Assembly (NCBI GenBank): GCA_963792485.1
Contig: CAWBWL010000012.1
Coordinates: 36,734-100,733 of the forward strand
Direction: 5' to 3'
Origin: JANOYJ01 sp963792485
GTDB taxonomy: Bacteria > Pseudomonadota > Alphaproteobacteria > Rhizobiales > Rhizobiaceae
DNA: 64,000 bases
Below, piece by piece: positions 52,967 to 61,410 of this stretch; the stretch's first letter is position 1, and each line of letters begins with the position of its first letter. Both the position numbers and the translations under genes were made by a program. The notes under the pieces were generated by a model. The model did not search any database, had not been told where the DNA came from, and worked only from the letters and a program-made list of their open reading frames with translations.

Positions 52967-54964
52967 CTACAGCGTATACTCCACCATCGGCGTCAGGCTC
53001 GCCACGGTCGTCCCATACACAGTGATCGTTGCTGTCTGTCCTCCGCCGAGAAACGCCGTTATGTAGACGCCCGTGGTGAACTGGCCGGGGGCGTATTCGA
53101 GGCTGGCGAGGTTCTGGAAGAACAGATCGCCATTCAGGCTGGCGCTGAACTGCAGCCGGTCGGTTCCATCCACAAAGTAGACAATGTCGGAATTGCCATT
53201 GGCGAAATCGGCTTGGTAAAACTGGAAAAAGTCGCCGCCGGTGTTGCCATAGAGATAATCATTGCCGGTGCCGCCGCGCAGAATGTCGGCGAGCAGGCCG
53301 CCATAGAAAATGTCTGCGCCGGTGCCGCCATCCATATAGGCGTTGCCGCCCGCGCCAACGAACAACGTGTCATCGCCCGCACCGCCATAAAGTCCGTCTG
53401 TGCCGGCGACAGCCACGCTGAAATCATTGCCGACAATCGCATCATTGCCCGCGCCGCCGTTGAGCGTGTCGTTGCCGCCATAGCCCCAAAGAAGATCATT
53501 GCCTGCGTCGCCATTGCCGGTGTCATTGCCGATTGTGGCGGCGGGCGCAGTGGAATCGTCCATCAGCAGCGTGTCATTGCCCACGCCGCCTGACATTGTG
53601 TCGTTGCCCGTTCCGCCGACCATTGCGTCGGCGTCGCCGCCGCCATCCATCGTGTCATTGCCGGCGCCGCCAAACAGCGCGTCATTGCCAGCGCCGCCAT
53701 AAAGCGCATCGTCGCCGCCCGCGCCGTCAACACGGTCATTTCCGCCGCCCTGCGAGATAATGTCGGCGAAGCCGCTGCCGAAATAGTCGTCAGCCCCACT
53801 CGTGCCCGCGATGTTAATGCCTTGCTCGCGCGGATCGAAGATAGTGGTGAAGATCGTCGCCGTCGCGCCGGCGCCGCTTTCCCAGGAGACGGCGAAGCGC
53901 CCGTCGGCGAGTGCCGCGACGGTCGGCCGCCCCTTATTGCCTGTGCCGTCGCTGTTGACGGCGAAGGCGGCGCCGTCCGGCGTGCCGTTGGCGAACATCA
54001 TCTGGCCTTCGATGTTGCCGGCGACGTTGCGCCAGACCGTGACGAAGCGTCCGTCCTGCAATGCGGCGCTCTGCACCTGCTGGTTCAACGCATTGGCGGC
54101 GTCGGTCGTGATGGTGAACGGACCGGCCGAGGGCGTACCATTCGCCTCGTAGATGCGACCGCGCACCGTGTTGATACTGTATTGCTCGTAGGTCACAAGG
54201 AAGCGCCCGTCGGCAAGCGCGGTCACGTCCGGGAATGTGGCGACGCCGCCGCCCGGTTCGATTTCGATGAGGCCCGTCTGGGCCACGCCGGTCGGCGAAT
54301 AGACGCGGGCCCAGATGTCGAAAGAAGTGTCGTCGGTCCAGGTCACAACGTAGTTGTTGTTGGTCAGCACCGTAACTTCGACGTCCCGGTAATCGTCTTC
54401 GCTGCCCCCAGGCGTGTTGACGCCTTCCGGATCGTCTGCATCGGTGACGGTCGTGATCAGCCCGCCAGCGGCGTTGTAGAACTTAAGAATAAGCTGTCCG
54501 CCCGCCACCGAATCGTCGGCCAGCGCGACCACGAAGCCTGCAGCGCTCGCCGCCACGACCGGGTCATGCTGGATGCCCGCCCCGCCGGAGACGAGGAAGC
54601 GCGGCACGATGACGAGCTGCCCGACATAGATAGAGGCATAGACGTCCTCTTGATTGCCGCCGCCCGCGTTTGGCTCCTCGGTCCAGACATAGACGTTGCG
54701 GCCGTCCGGGAAGTAGGCGGTGGCAGCCTGGTGGTCGGTGGTGGTGGCGGAGAAGGTGGGCGCCGGGCCGAGGCCTGTGTCGAGGCCCGCCGCGCTGTAG
54801 AGTCGCGTTTCGATGTCGGTATAGGCGGGCGAAGCCGTTGGAAAGGATTCGAAGAAGGTCAGATTAAAGCGCCCGTCTGGCGTAGCGGCAAGCCAAGGCT
54901 CGCCCTCGGGGCTCTCCGAATTGATGAGTTCGAAATCGGCTGTCCATTTGATTGGTGCAGGCAT
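52967..54964 (-). CDS. RTX5: FG-GAP-like repeats plus RTX C-terminal module
   Basis: A protein of 665 residues. The first ~400 are propeller-like repeats: GEPWLAATPDGRFNLTFFES, AASAAGFVVALADDSVAGGQ, TALADGRFLVTYEQYSINTV and AALADGRFAVSWESGAGATA. RTX repeats follow (DRVDGAGGDDALYGGAGNDA). The shared module ends LTPMVEYTL. No Sec signal. Start at 54964 with GAGGGGGA upstream. The last ~385 bp match RTX4 with only three mismatches, far closer than their N-terminal parts, which are unrelated, so the two genes recently exchanged or copied the 3' module. Confidence 0.86.
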   Translation of the reverse strand: MPAPIKWTADFELINSESPEGEPWLAATPDGRFNLTFFESFPTASPAYTDIETRLYSAAGLDTGLGPAPTFSATTTDHQAATAYFPDGRNVYVWTEEPNAGGGNQEDVYASIYVGQLVIVPRFLVSGGAGIQHDPVVAASAAGFVVALADDSVAGGQLILKFYNAAGGLITTVTDADDPEGVNTPGGSEDDYRDVEVTVLTNNNYVVTWTDDTSFDIWARVYSPTGVAQTGLIEIEPGGGVATFPDVTALADGRFLVTYEQYSINTVRGRIYEANGTPSAGPFTITTDAANALNQQVQSAALQDGRFVTVWRNVAGNIEGQMMFANGTPDGAAFAVNSDGTGNKGRPTVAALADGRFAVSWESGAGATATIFTTIFDPREQGINIAGTSGADDYFGSGFADIISQGGGNDRVDGAGGDDALYGGAGNDALFGGAGNDTMDGGGDADAMVGGTGNDTMSGGVGNDTLLMDDSTAPAATIGNDTGNGDAGNDLLWGYGGNDTLNGGAGNDAIVGNDFSVAVAGTDGLYGGAGDDTLFVGAGGNAYMDGGTGADIFYGGLLADILRGGTGNDYLYGNTGGDFFQFYQADFANGNSDIVYFVDGTDRLQFSASLNGDLFFQNLASLEYAPGQFTTGVYITAFLGGGQTATITVYGTTVASLTPMVEYTL

Positions 54965-55084
54965 GGGTCCCCCTCGCCAGCCTTGCTGGCAGTGACTTTG
55001 GCGCGCCCGCTGGTGCAATGATACTGCTTTGCCGGGGCCGCCTCAATAGGATTATCGCCAGCGGGAGACAGGCAACGCCCGCCC

Positions 55085-57988
55085 CTACAGCGTGTATTCC
55101 ACCTGCCCCGTCAGCGCCGCCGTGGTCGTCCCATACACTGCGATTTGCGCCGTCTGGCCGCCGCCGAGGCTGACTGTCAGCAGCACGCTCGCAACGGTGT
55201 GGGCGGGGTCGGCGTCGAACTGCAGGACCGTGTCGAAAAACGACACCTGGCCGCTCATCCCGGCGCTGAAGCGGAGCTTGTCTGCGGCATCGACGAAATA
55301 GACAATGTCCGAGTTTCCCGCCGAAAAGTCCGCGAGGAAGAACTGGAAAACATCCGCGCCTGTCGAGCCGAACATGAAGTCATTGCCCAGCCCGCCGCGC
55401 ATCGTGTCGGCGAGCGCGCCGCCGAAGAATGTGTCAGTGTCCGCCCCGCCGTCCATGAAAGCGCTGCCGCCGAGGCCGACGAAGAACTGGTCGTTGCCAG
55501 CGCCGCCATACATCGTGTCGGTCCCGGCCACGTTCGAGGCGAAGTCATTGCCGACGAGGGAGTCATTGTCTGCCCCGCCGAATAGCTGGTCATTGCCGCC
55601 ATAGCCCCAGAGCAGGTCATTGCCCGCATCGCCATTGCCAATGTCGTCGCCGATCGTCGCGCCGGGGTTGGTGTAGTCGTCCATCAACAGCGTGTCGTCG
55701 TTCGCGCCACCGTTCGCCGTATCGTCGCCCGCGCCTGCAGCCAGCGCGTCATTGCCGATGCCGCCAAACAGCGTGTCGCCGCCATCGCCGCCGAACAGGC
55801 CGTCAACCCCGAAATTGCCGGTGATGACGTTGCCAAGATCGTTGCCGAAGCCTAAGAAGTTGATGCCGCTTGTGACTGTCAAATCCTCGAAGTCCGCGCC
55901 GAGCGCAAATGTTGACAACAGCGTCCGCACCGTATCGCGCCCGCTGCCACCAACCTCGGACACCGTATCGCCTGCACTGACGCGGTAAGTGTCGTCGCCC
56001 GCCCCGCCAAACATCGAATCCGCGCCCGCGCCGCCATCCAGCATATCAGCCCCGCCGCCGCCATTGAGCGTATCGGCGCCGTCGCCGCCATTGATGGTGT
56101 CGCCGCGCGAGGAGCCGGTGATCACATTGGCCGCAGCCGTGCCGTTGATCGTGATTGTGTCGGTTCCGTCGGTCCAAGTGTTGAAGCCGAGAGCGGCGAT
56201 GGTGAAGTTCGTCGACGTGACATTAAACACTATCGCGTCAACGGCGCCTGCAAAGCCGACAATAAAGCCGCCGCTGCCCGCGTTCTGATTGGCGCTGGTC
56301 ACGAGAAGGGTTTTGCCGCCAAGCCGTATCTCACCGGTTCCGCTCAGCGAAAGGTCTCGCACACTGGCAGTGAGGCCGGATATGGCCGAAACATCGAGCG
56401 CACCGCCGGAATTAACCTGAATAACACTTGAGTTTGCTATTGACCCCGCGCCCGTGAGCGTCAGCGTGCCGCCGTTGATTATTGTGCTGTCCACATAGGA
56501 GTTAATTCCCGACAGCTGCAGTGTTCCTATGCCCGACTTTGTCAGGCTGATGAGACCGGAAATCACGCCGTTGAAAGCTGTGGTTCCAGTATTGGTCTCA
56601 ATCAGATTTGCGCCCGTACCCGAGTTGACGATGCTGCCTGCACCTGACAACGCGCCGATGGCTTGGTTGAAGCCGCCAAGATCAAGATTGGCCCCGGCGA
56701 AAATTTGCACTGAATGGTTCGCGCCGAAAGCGTTGGAATCACCGCCCCTTACCGTGCCACTGAAAATGCGGAACTGGCCCGTGTGCCCGTCCAGATTGCC
56801 GGTAAGCGTCACCGTGCCGGAGGCGAGCTTATCCAAGGTGCCAGCGCCGCTGACATCGTTTGTGAAACTGAACGCGCCTGTTTTCTGGAATGTGAGGTTT
56901 CCTCCTGCGTTGATCGTTACCGCGCCCGTGCCGATGGACCCCGTCGCGCCGCCGTCGCCAATTGACAGGAAGCCGCCATCGATGACGGTCGTGCCTGTAT
57001 AGCTGTTGCCATTGCCGGTAAGGAACAGCGTGCCCGCGCTGGTCTTGACGAGGTTTACCGCTGCCGCGCCCGGATTTTGAATTGCGCCGCTGAAACTGCC
57101 GCTGCCGACCGTCAGATCCGACGAGAACCCGGCGTCAGTGTTCTCGACAATGCCCGCTCCAGACAGCGATTTGATCGTGTTGTTGTATCCGAAGAGATCC
57201 AGCCTTGCGCCGGAACTGACGGTGAAGGCGCTGCTGGCGGAAAGTGCGCCCGCATTGCCAGCCTGCAATATGCCACCGAACACAGTTGTCGCGCCTGAAT
57301 AGTTGTTGCCTGGATTTAGAAGCGTCACCGTGCCGCTGCCCTTGACCTCAACCGAGCCGATATCGGAAATTCTCGAGCCGAAGACCCTGTTGTCGATCGT
57401 GTTGAAAATCAGTTTCGATCCGGCTGTCTCCAGCGTGATCCCGCCCGTGGCGTCCACCGCGCCGCCAATCCCCGCCACGCCGAACTCCGTGCCGCCGATA
57501 ACCAGTCTGCCGTCAACCCCGTTCAAGCTGTTGCCGACGAAGAGAAAATTGCAGCTCACCGTGCCTAACAACGAGACTTGCAGCGTCGAGGCCGCTAATC
57601 TGCCAACCTCAATATTGCCGGCGATGGTCAGCGTGCCAACACTGACGGTCACAAGACCCTGCCCGCCGCTGCCTTGCCCGATCAGCAAATTGGCGGCGGT
57701 GACTGAGCCGCTCACGTTCAGCTGCGAAACACCCGATACATTGCCGAGCGACAGTTGCCCGCCGACGGCAAGCACGCCTCCAGCCTGCACGTTCAGCGCA
57801 TTGCCGCGCGCGATGGTGACTGTGTTGGCCGCTTGGTTTGAATCGACGATGCAGGGCGTGCCGACGGTGGATGTTTGGTTGATGAAAACATTATCGGCAG
57901 CGCCGGGGGTGCTGAAAAAAGCGTCCCATGAAGGGCCGAGGCCCCAGTTCTGCGTGCCGAGATCCGCAACGAATGTATAAGTCGCCAT
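55085..57988 (-). CDS. RTX6: autotransporter-type beta-strand repeats plus RTX module
   Basis: A protein of 967 residues. The first ~550 are autotransporter-associated beta-strand (PATR-like) repeats: LVKTSAGTLFLTGNGNSYTG, LTKSGIGTLQLSGINSYVDS, GVISGLISL. RTX repeats and a peptidase-M10-like turn follow (DTINGGDGADTLNGGGGADM, DDTYRVSAGDTVSEVGGSGR). The shared module contains LLMDDYTNPGATIGDDIGNG, LLWGYGGNDQLFGGADNDSL and ends LTGQVEYTL. The PATR repeats are usual in passenger domains of type V autotransporters, so their pairing here with an RTX C-terminus, without a beta-barrel, is notable. No Sec signal. Start MATYTFVADLG at 57988. Confidence 0.86.
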   Translation of the reverse strand: MATYTFVADLGTQNWGLGPSWDAFFSTPGAADNVFINQTSTVGTPCIVDSNQAANTVTIARGNALNVQAGGVLAVGGQLSLGNVSGVSQLNVSGSVTAANLLIGQGSGGQGLVTVSVGTLTIAGNIEVGRLAASTLQVSLLGTVSCNFLFVGNSLNGVDGRLVIGGTEFGVAGIGGAVDATGGITLETAGSKLIFNTIDNRVFGSRISDIGSVEVKGSGTVTLLNPGNNYSGATTVFGGILQAGNAGALSASSAFTVSSGARLDLFGYNNTIKSLSGAGIVENTDAGFSSDLTVGSGSFSGAIQNPGAAAVNLVKTSAGTLFLTGNGNSYTGTTVIDGGFLSIGDGGATGSIGTGAVTINAGGNLTFQKTGAFSFTNDVSGAGTLDKLASGTVTLTGNLDGHTGQFRIFSGTVRGGDSNAFGANHSVQIFAGANLDLGGFNQAIGALSGAGSIVNSGTGANLIETNTGTTAFNGVISGLISLTKSGIGTLQLSGINSYVDSTIINGGTLTLTGAGSIANSSVIQVNSGGALDVSAISGLTASVRDLSLSGTGEIRLGGKTLLVTSANQNAGSGGFIVGFAGAVDAIVFNVTSTNFTIAALGFNTWTDGTDTITINGTAAANVITGSSRGDTINGGDGADTLNGGGGADMLDGGAGADSMFGGAGDDTYRVSAGDTVSEVGGSGRDTVRTLLSTFALGADFEDLTVTSGINFLGFGNDLGNVITGNFGVDGLFGGDGGDTLFGGIGNDALAAGAGDDTANGGANDDTLLMDDYTNPGATIGDDIGNGDAGNDLLWGYGGNDQLFGGADNDSLVGNDFASNVAGTDTMYGGAGNDQFFVGLGGSAFMDGGADTDTFFGGALADTMRGGLGNDFMFGSTGADVFQFFLADFSAGNSDIVYFVDAADKLRFSAGMSGQVSFFDTVLQFDADPAHTVASVLLTVSLGGGQTAQIAVYGTTTAALTGQVEYTL

Positions 57989-58078
57989 GATTTCCTCCCG
58001 CCGTGCCCCGGCATCAGGCTATCACTTCTGCAAGGCTGCACAAGCGCGTTTGGCGGGAAGAGAGGAGGCGCGGCGGCG

Positions 58079-60010
58079 CTACAGCGTATACTCCACCAGC
58101 GGCGTCAGGCTCGCCACGGTCGTCCCATACACCGTAATCACCGCCATCTGCCCGCCGCCGAGAAACGCCGTGATGTAGACGCCGGTAGTGAACTGGCCGG
58201 GAGCGTATTCGAGGCTGGCGAGGTTTTGGAAGAACAGGGAGCCGTTCATGTCCGCGCTGAATTTCAGCCGGTCGCCCGCATCGAGGAAGTAGACAATATC
58301 GCGGTCGCCATTGGCGAAGTCAGTCCGATGAAACTGAAAGAAATCCGCGCCCGCATTGCCATACAGATAGTCATTGCCCGCGCCGCCGCGCAGAATGTCC
58401 GCGTTTGGTCCTGCGTAGAAAATGTCATTGCCCGCCCCGCCCTCCATGTAGGCGTTGCCGCCAAGCCCGACGAAGAATGTGTCATTGCCCGCGCCGCCGA
58501 TAAGGCTGTCATTACCCGTGACATTGGAGCCGTAATCATTGCCGACCAGCGAGTCATTGCCGTCGCCGCCAAACAGAATGTCATTGCCGCCATAACCCCA
58601 CAGGAGGTCATTGCCCGCATCGCCATGGCCGGTGTCATTGCCGATTGTCGCAGCAGGGGCGGTGTAATCATCCATCAAAAGCGTGTCGTTGTTCAGGCCG
58701 CCGTACAGCGTGTCATTGCCCGTCCCGCCAACCAGCGCGTCATCGCCCGCGCCGCCATGGATCGTGTCCGCCCCGCCGCCGCCAGCGAGAAAGTCATTGC
58801 CGTCGCCTGCCGCCGCGCTGAAGTCCAGCCGGAAGACGCCGCTCGAATAGGTGACCACATAGAGCGCGCCGTCGCTGCCCTGGCCGAAGGAGGAGATGGA
58901 GTTGATTGAAATTCCCGCGCTGTTTATGCGCGCGGTGATGTCCACAAGCTCCGTCCCGCCATTCTGCTGCAAGAGCGCCCAGATCTTGCCCGTGACAAAA
59001 TCGCCGAAAATATAGTCGCCCTGCAGGCCCGGCCCGGGTCCGCGGTTGACATAGCCGCCGGTGATCGAGCGGGCGTCATCGCGGCCCAAGGTTTCAACCG
59101 GAGCTTCGAACGGTCCGGGACCCGTGCCGATGTTTGGCAGCGTGCCCTCAAAAATCCGCCAGCCGAAATTCAGCCCGCTGGCAACGCCTGCCCGGTGAAC
59201 ATCAATCTCTTCCTGCGCGCCCTGCCCGACATCGCCGATCCACAGATCGCCGGTCAGGCTGTCAAAGGAGATGCGCCAGGGATTGCGCACGCCGTAATCA
59301 TAAATCTCGTCCGCTCCGGCAGTGCTCGCGAACACATTGCCGGCGGGAATGGCGTAGTTGCGGTTTGGGTCCGACGGAAAGGCATCGCCATTGATATCGA
59401 GCCGCAGGATTTTGCCGAGCAGCACATTGATGTTCTGCGCATTGTTCTCCGGATCATTGCCGCTGCCGCCGTCGCCGGTGGAAATATACAGATAGCCGTC
59501 CGGGCCGAAGGCGAGCGAGCCGCCATTATGGTTGGAATAAGTCGAGTGCGGGATGGTGATGATGGTCTTGACCGGGTTGGGATCGGAGACCAGCGGATTG
59601 GCATTGGAGCGGTGGTATTCCACCACCTGCAAATCGCCATTCGGCGCGGTGACAAACACGAAGTACCGCCCGTTCGTGGCGTAATCCGGGTGGAAGGCCA
59701 GCCCCAGCAGGCCGCGCTCGCCATCCGAAGAGAAGTTTGCGTTTGGAATGTCGAGAAAGGTCGACTGCGTCCCGGTCGCAAGGTTCGTGCGCGTGATCGT
59801 GCCGTCGGTCTTGTTGAGCGTATAAAGCCCGCCCGCATCACCCGGCGCCGAGCCCGCAAACACCAGCCCCGCGCTTGGCGAAACGACGCGCGTGGCGATG
59901 ATCTGCCCGGACAGCGGATTGAGATCGGCGCTGGAGTGCCCGTAGATGACGTCGTCACCCGCTGTGCCAAGATAAGTCTGCGCCCCATCGCCGCCTGAAA
60001 AAACCGCCAT
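58079..60010 (-). CDS. RTX7: PQQ-type sugar dehydrogenase propeller plus RTX module
   Basis: A protein of 643 residues. Residues ~20-400 are a soluble PQQ-dependent glucose/sorbosone dehydrogenase-type six-bladed propeller: RGLLGLAFHPDYATNGRYFV, NHNGGSLAFGPDGYLYISTG, YGVRNPWRISFDSLTGDLWI and GDVGQGAQEEIDVHRAG. RTX repeats and the shared module follow (LLMDDYTAPAATIGNDTGHG, LLWGYGGNDILFGGDGNDSL, LTPLVEYTL). Enzymes of this kind oxidise sugars extracellularly with a PQQ cofactor and calcium. No Sec signal, so export is by another route, probably type I. Start at 60010 (MAVFSGGDG) with GGAGTG upstream. Confidence 0.88.
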   Translation of the reverse strand: MAVFSGGDGAQTYLGTAGDDVIYGHSSADLNPLSGQIIATRVVSPSAGLVFAGSAPGDAGGLYTLNKTDGTITRTNLATGTQSTFLDIPNANFSSDGERGLLGLAFHPDYATNGRYFVFVTAPNGDLQVVEYHRSNANPLVSDPNPVKTIITIPHSTYSNHNGGSLAFGPDGYLYISTGDGGSGNDPENNAQNINVLLGKILRLDINGDAFPSDPNRNYAIPAGNVFASTAGADEIYDYGVRNPWRISFDSLTGDLWIGDVGQGAQEEIDVHRAGVASGLNFGWRIFEGTLPNIGTGPGPFEAPVETLGRDDARSITGGYVNRGPGPGLQGDYIFGDFVTGKIWALLQQNGGTELVDITARINSAGISINSISSFGQGSDGALYVVTYSSGVFRLDFSAAAGDGNDFLAGGGGADTIHGGAGDDALVGGTGNDTLYGGLNNDTLLMDDYTAPAATIGNDTGHGDAGNDLLWGYGGNDILFGGDGNDSLVGNDYGSNVTGNDSLIGGAGNDTFFVGLGGNAYMEGGAGNDIFYAGPNADILRGGAGNDYLYGNAGADFFQFHRTDFANGDRDIVYFLDAGDRLKFSADMNGSLFFQNLASLEYAPGQFTTGVYITAFLGGGQMAVITVYGTTVASLTPLVEYTL

Positions 60011-60157
60011 TTCACACTCCGGACCATAGCGGGCCATGAGGATTGGCGCGCAGCTTCTGATGCGCCGGAGGCTACAGTCAGGCCGGCCCCGCGCGCAACG
60101 CCCGGGGCCGGCTGGAAGGCTTCACTTTTTGCGACGATTGATTTCGCTGTGAGCAGG

Positions 60158-61288
60158 CTACAGCGTATATTCCACCATCGGCGTCAGGCTCGCGACCGTC
60201 GTGCCATACACCGTAATAGTCGCGCTCCCGCCGCCCGCGAGAAACGCCGTGATGTAGACCCCGGTCGTGGTCGCCCCGGTGCCCGCGTCATAGACCAGAC
60301 CGGTAAGATCCTGAAAGAACAACGCGCCGTTCATGGAAGAGCTGAATTTCAGCCGGTCGCCTGGATCGATGAAGTAGACGATGTCAGCATTTCCGGCGGA
60401 AAAGTCCGTCGAATAAAACTGGAAGAAGTCCACCCCCGAACTGCCGAACATGTAGTCATTGCCGAGCCCGCCGCGCAGTGTGTCCGATCCTGTGTAGCCG
60501 AACAGCGTGTCATTGCCAGCGCCACCGTCGAGATAGGCCGTTCCGTTCAAGCCGAGATAGAGATTGTCATTGCCATCGCCGCCATAGAGCTGGTCAAAGC
60601 CGATAGGCGCAGCGCTGAAATCATTGCCGACCAGCGTGTCATTATCCGCGCCGCCATAGAGAATGTCATTGCCGCCATAGCCCCAGAGCAAATCATTGCC
60701 CGCGTCGCCATAGCCGGTGTCCGCTCCGCCTGATGCGGTTGGGCTGATATAGTCGTCCATCAGCAGCGTGTCGATTTCAGAGCCGCCATAGAGCGTGTCG
60801 CCGCCAGCCCCGCCGACCAGGGCATCGTTCCCGGCATCGCCGAAAAGCGTGTCCGCGCCATCGCCGCCATACATCCCATCCGCCCCGCCATGGCCGCGCA
60901 GCCTGTCGCCGAACGCGGTGCCGGTGATGAGGTCATCGCCGCCGAGCAAAAGCTGGAACGCCAGCGTCGTGTTATTGGCGACATAGGCATCGAAGAGCGC
61001 CGGCGCAGAAGTGTTTGCGCCCGTGATCGACATGATTGCCGCAGCGTTGTTGACATAGTCCACCGACGTCACAACACCGGAGGTGATGTCTAAAATCTGG
61101 CCGGTTGGCGCAAATGTGTAGGTGACGCCCGAACCGCGGAAATCGGTGTAATTGAATGCATCGTCAAAGAGCAGCAGCCGCGTGCTGGAAGCGTTGTAAG
61201 CGCCATAAGTGAACAGTTCAGCGATTGTCAGAGCGTCGATGTCAAACCCCAGCCCCGCGCCCATTCCAGACACAGTCATTGTCGCCAT
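60158..61288 (-). CDS. RTX8: short RTX protein
   Basis: A protein of 376 residues, the shortest of the array. The N-terminal ~130 residues (IAELFTYGAYNASSTRLLLF, VNNAAAIMSITGANTSAPAL) match no family I recognise and lack a Sec signal. RTX repeats start at about 135 (DRLRGHGGADGMYGGDGADT). The shared module has LLMDDYISPTASGGADTGYG, LLWGYGGNDILYGGADNDTL, LNGTAYLDGGAGNDTLFGYT and ends LTPMVEYTL. Start at 61288 (MATMTVSGM) with GGGGAGG upstream. A 10-bp GC stem with an 11-base loop follows the stop (60082-60112). It may be close to the minimal functional form. Confidence 0.83.
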   Translation of the reverse strand: MATMTVSGMGAGLGFDIDALTIAELFTYGAYNASSTRLLLFDDAFNYTDFRGSGVTYTFAPTGQILDITSGVVTSVDYVNNAAAIMSITGANTSAPALFDAYVANNTTLAFQLLLGGDDLITGTAFGDRLRGHGGADGMYGGDGADTLFGDAGNDALVGGAGGDTLYGGSEIDTLLMDDYISPTASGGADTGYGDAGNDLLWGYGGNDILYGGADNDTLVGNDFSAAPIGFDQLYGGDGNDNLYLGLNGTAYLDGGAGNDTLFGYTGSDTLRGGLGNDYMFGSSGVDFFQFYSTDFSAGNADIVYFIDPGDRLKFSSSMNGALFFQDLTGLVYDAGTGATTTGVYITAFLAGGGSATITVYGTTVASLTPMVEYTL

Positions 61289-61410
61289 GATGTTGCCTCC
61301 CCGGCTATTGACAGGCAAATCCTAGGACAATTCAATACGCCTTGCAATTGCGCGCAGAAGCAAATTCGCGCCCGCACGGCGCGAGCAGATTTGCGCCGAG
61401 CGTCACGGCA

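Noticed and set aside
53822..55021. Antisense ORF of 399 codons opposite RTX5
   Set aside because: Shadow of RTX5; no recognisable domain.
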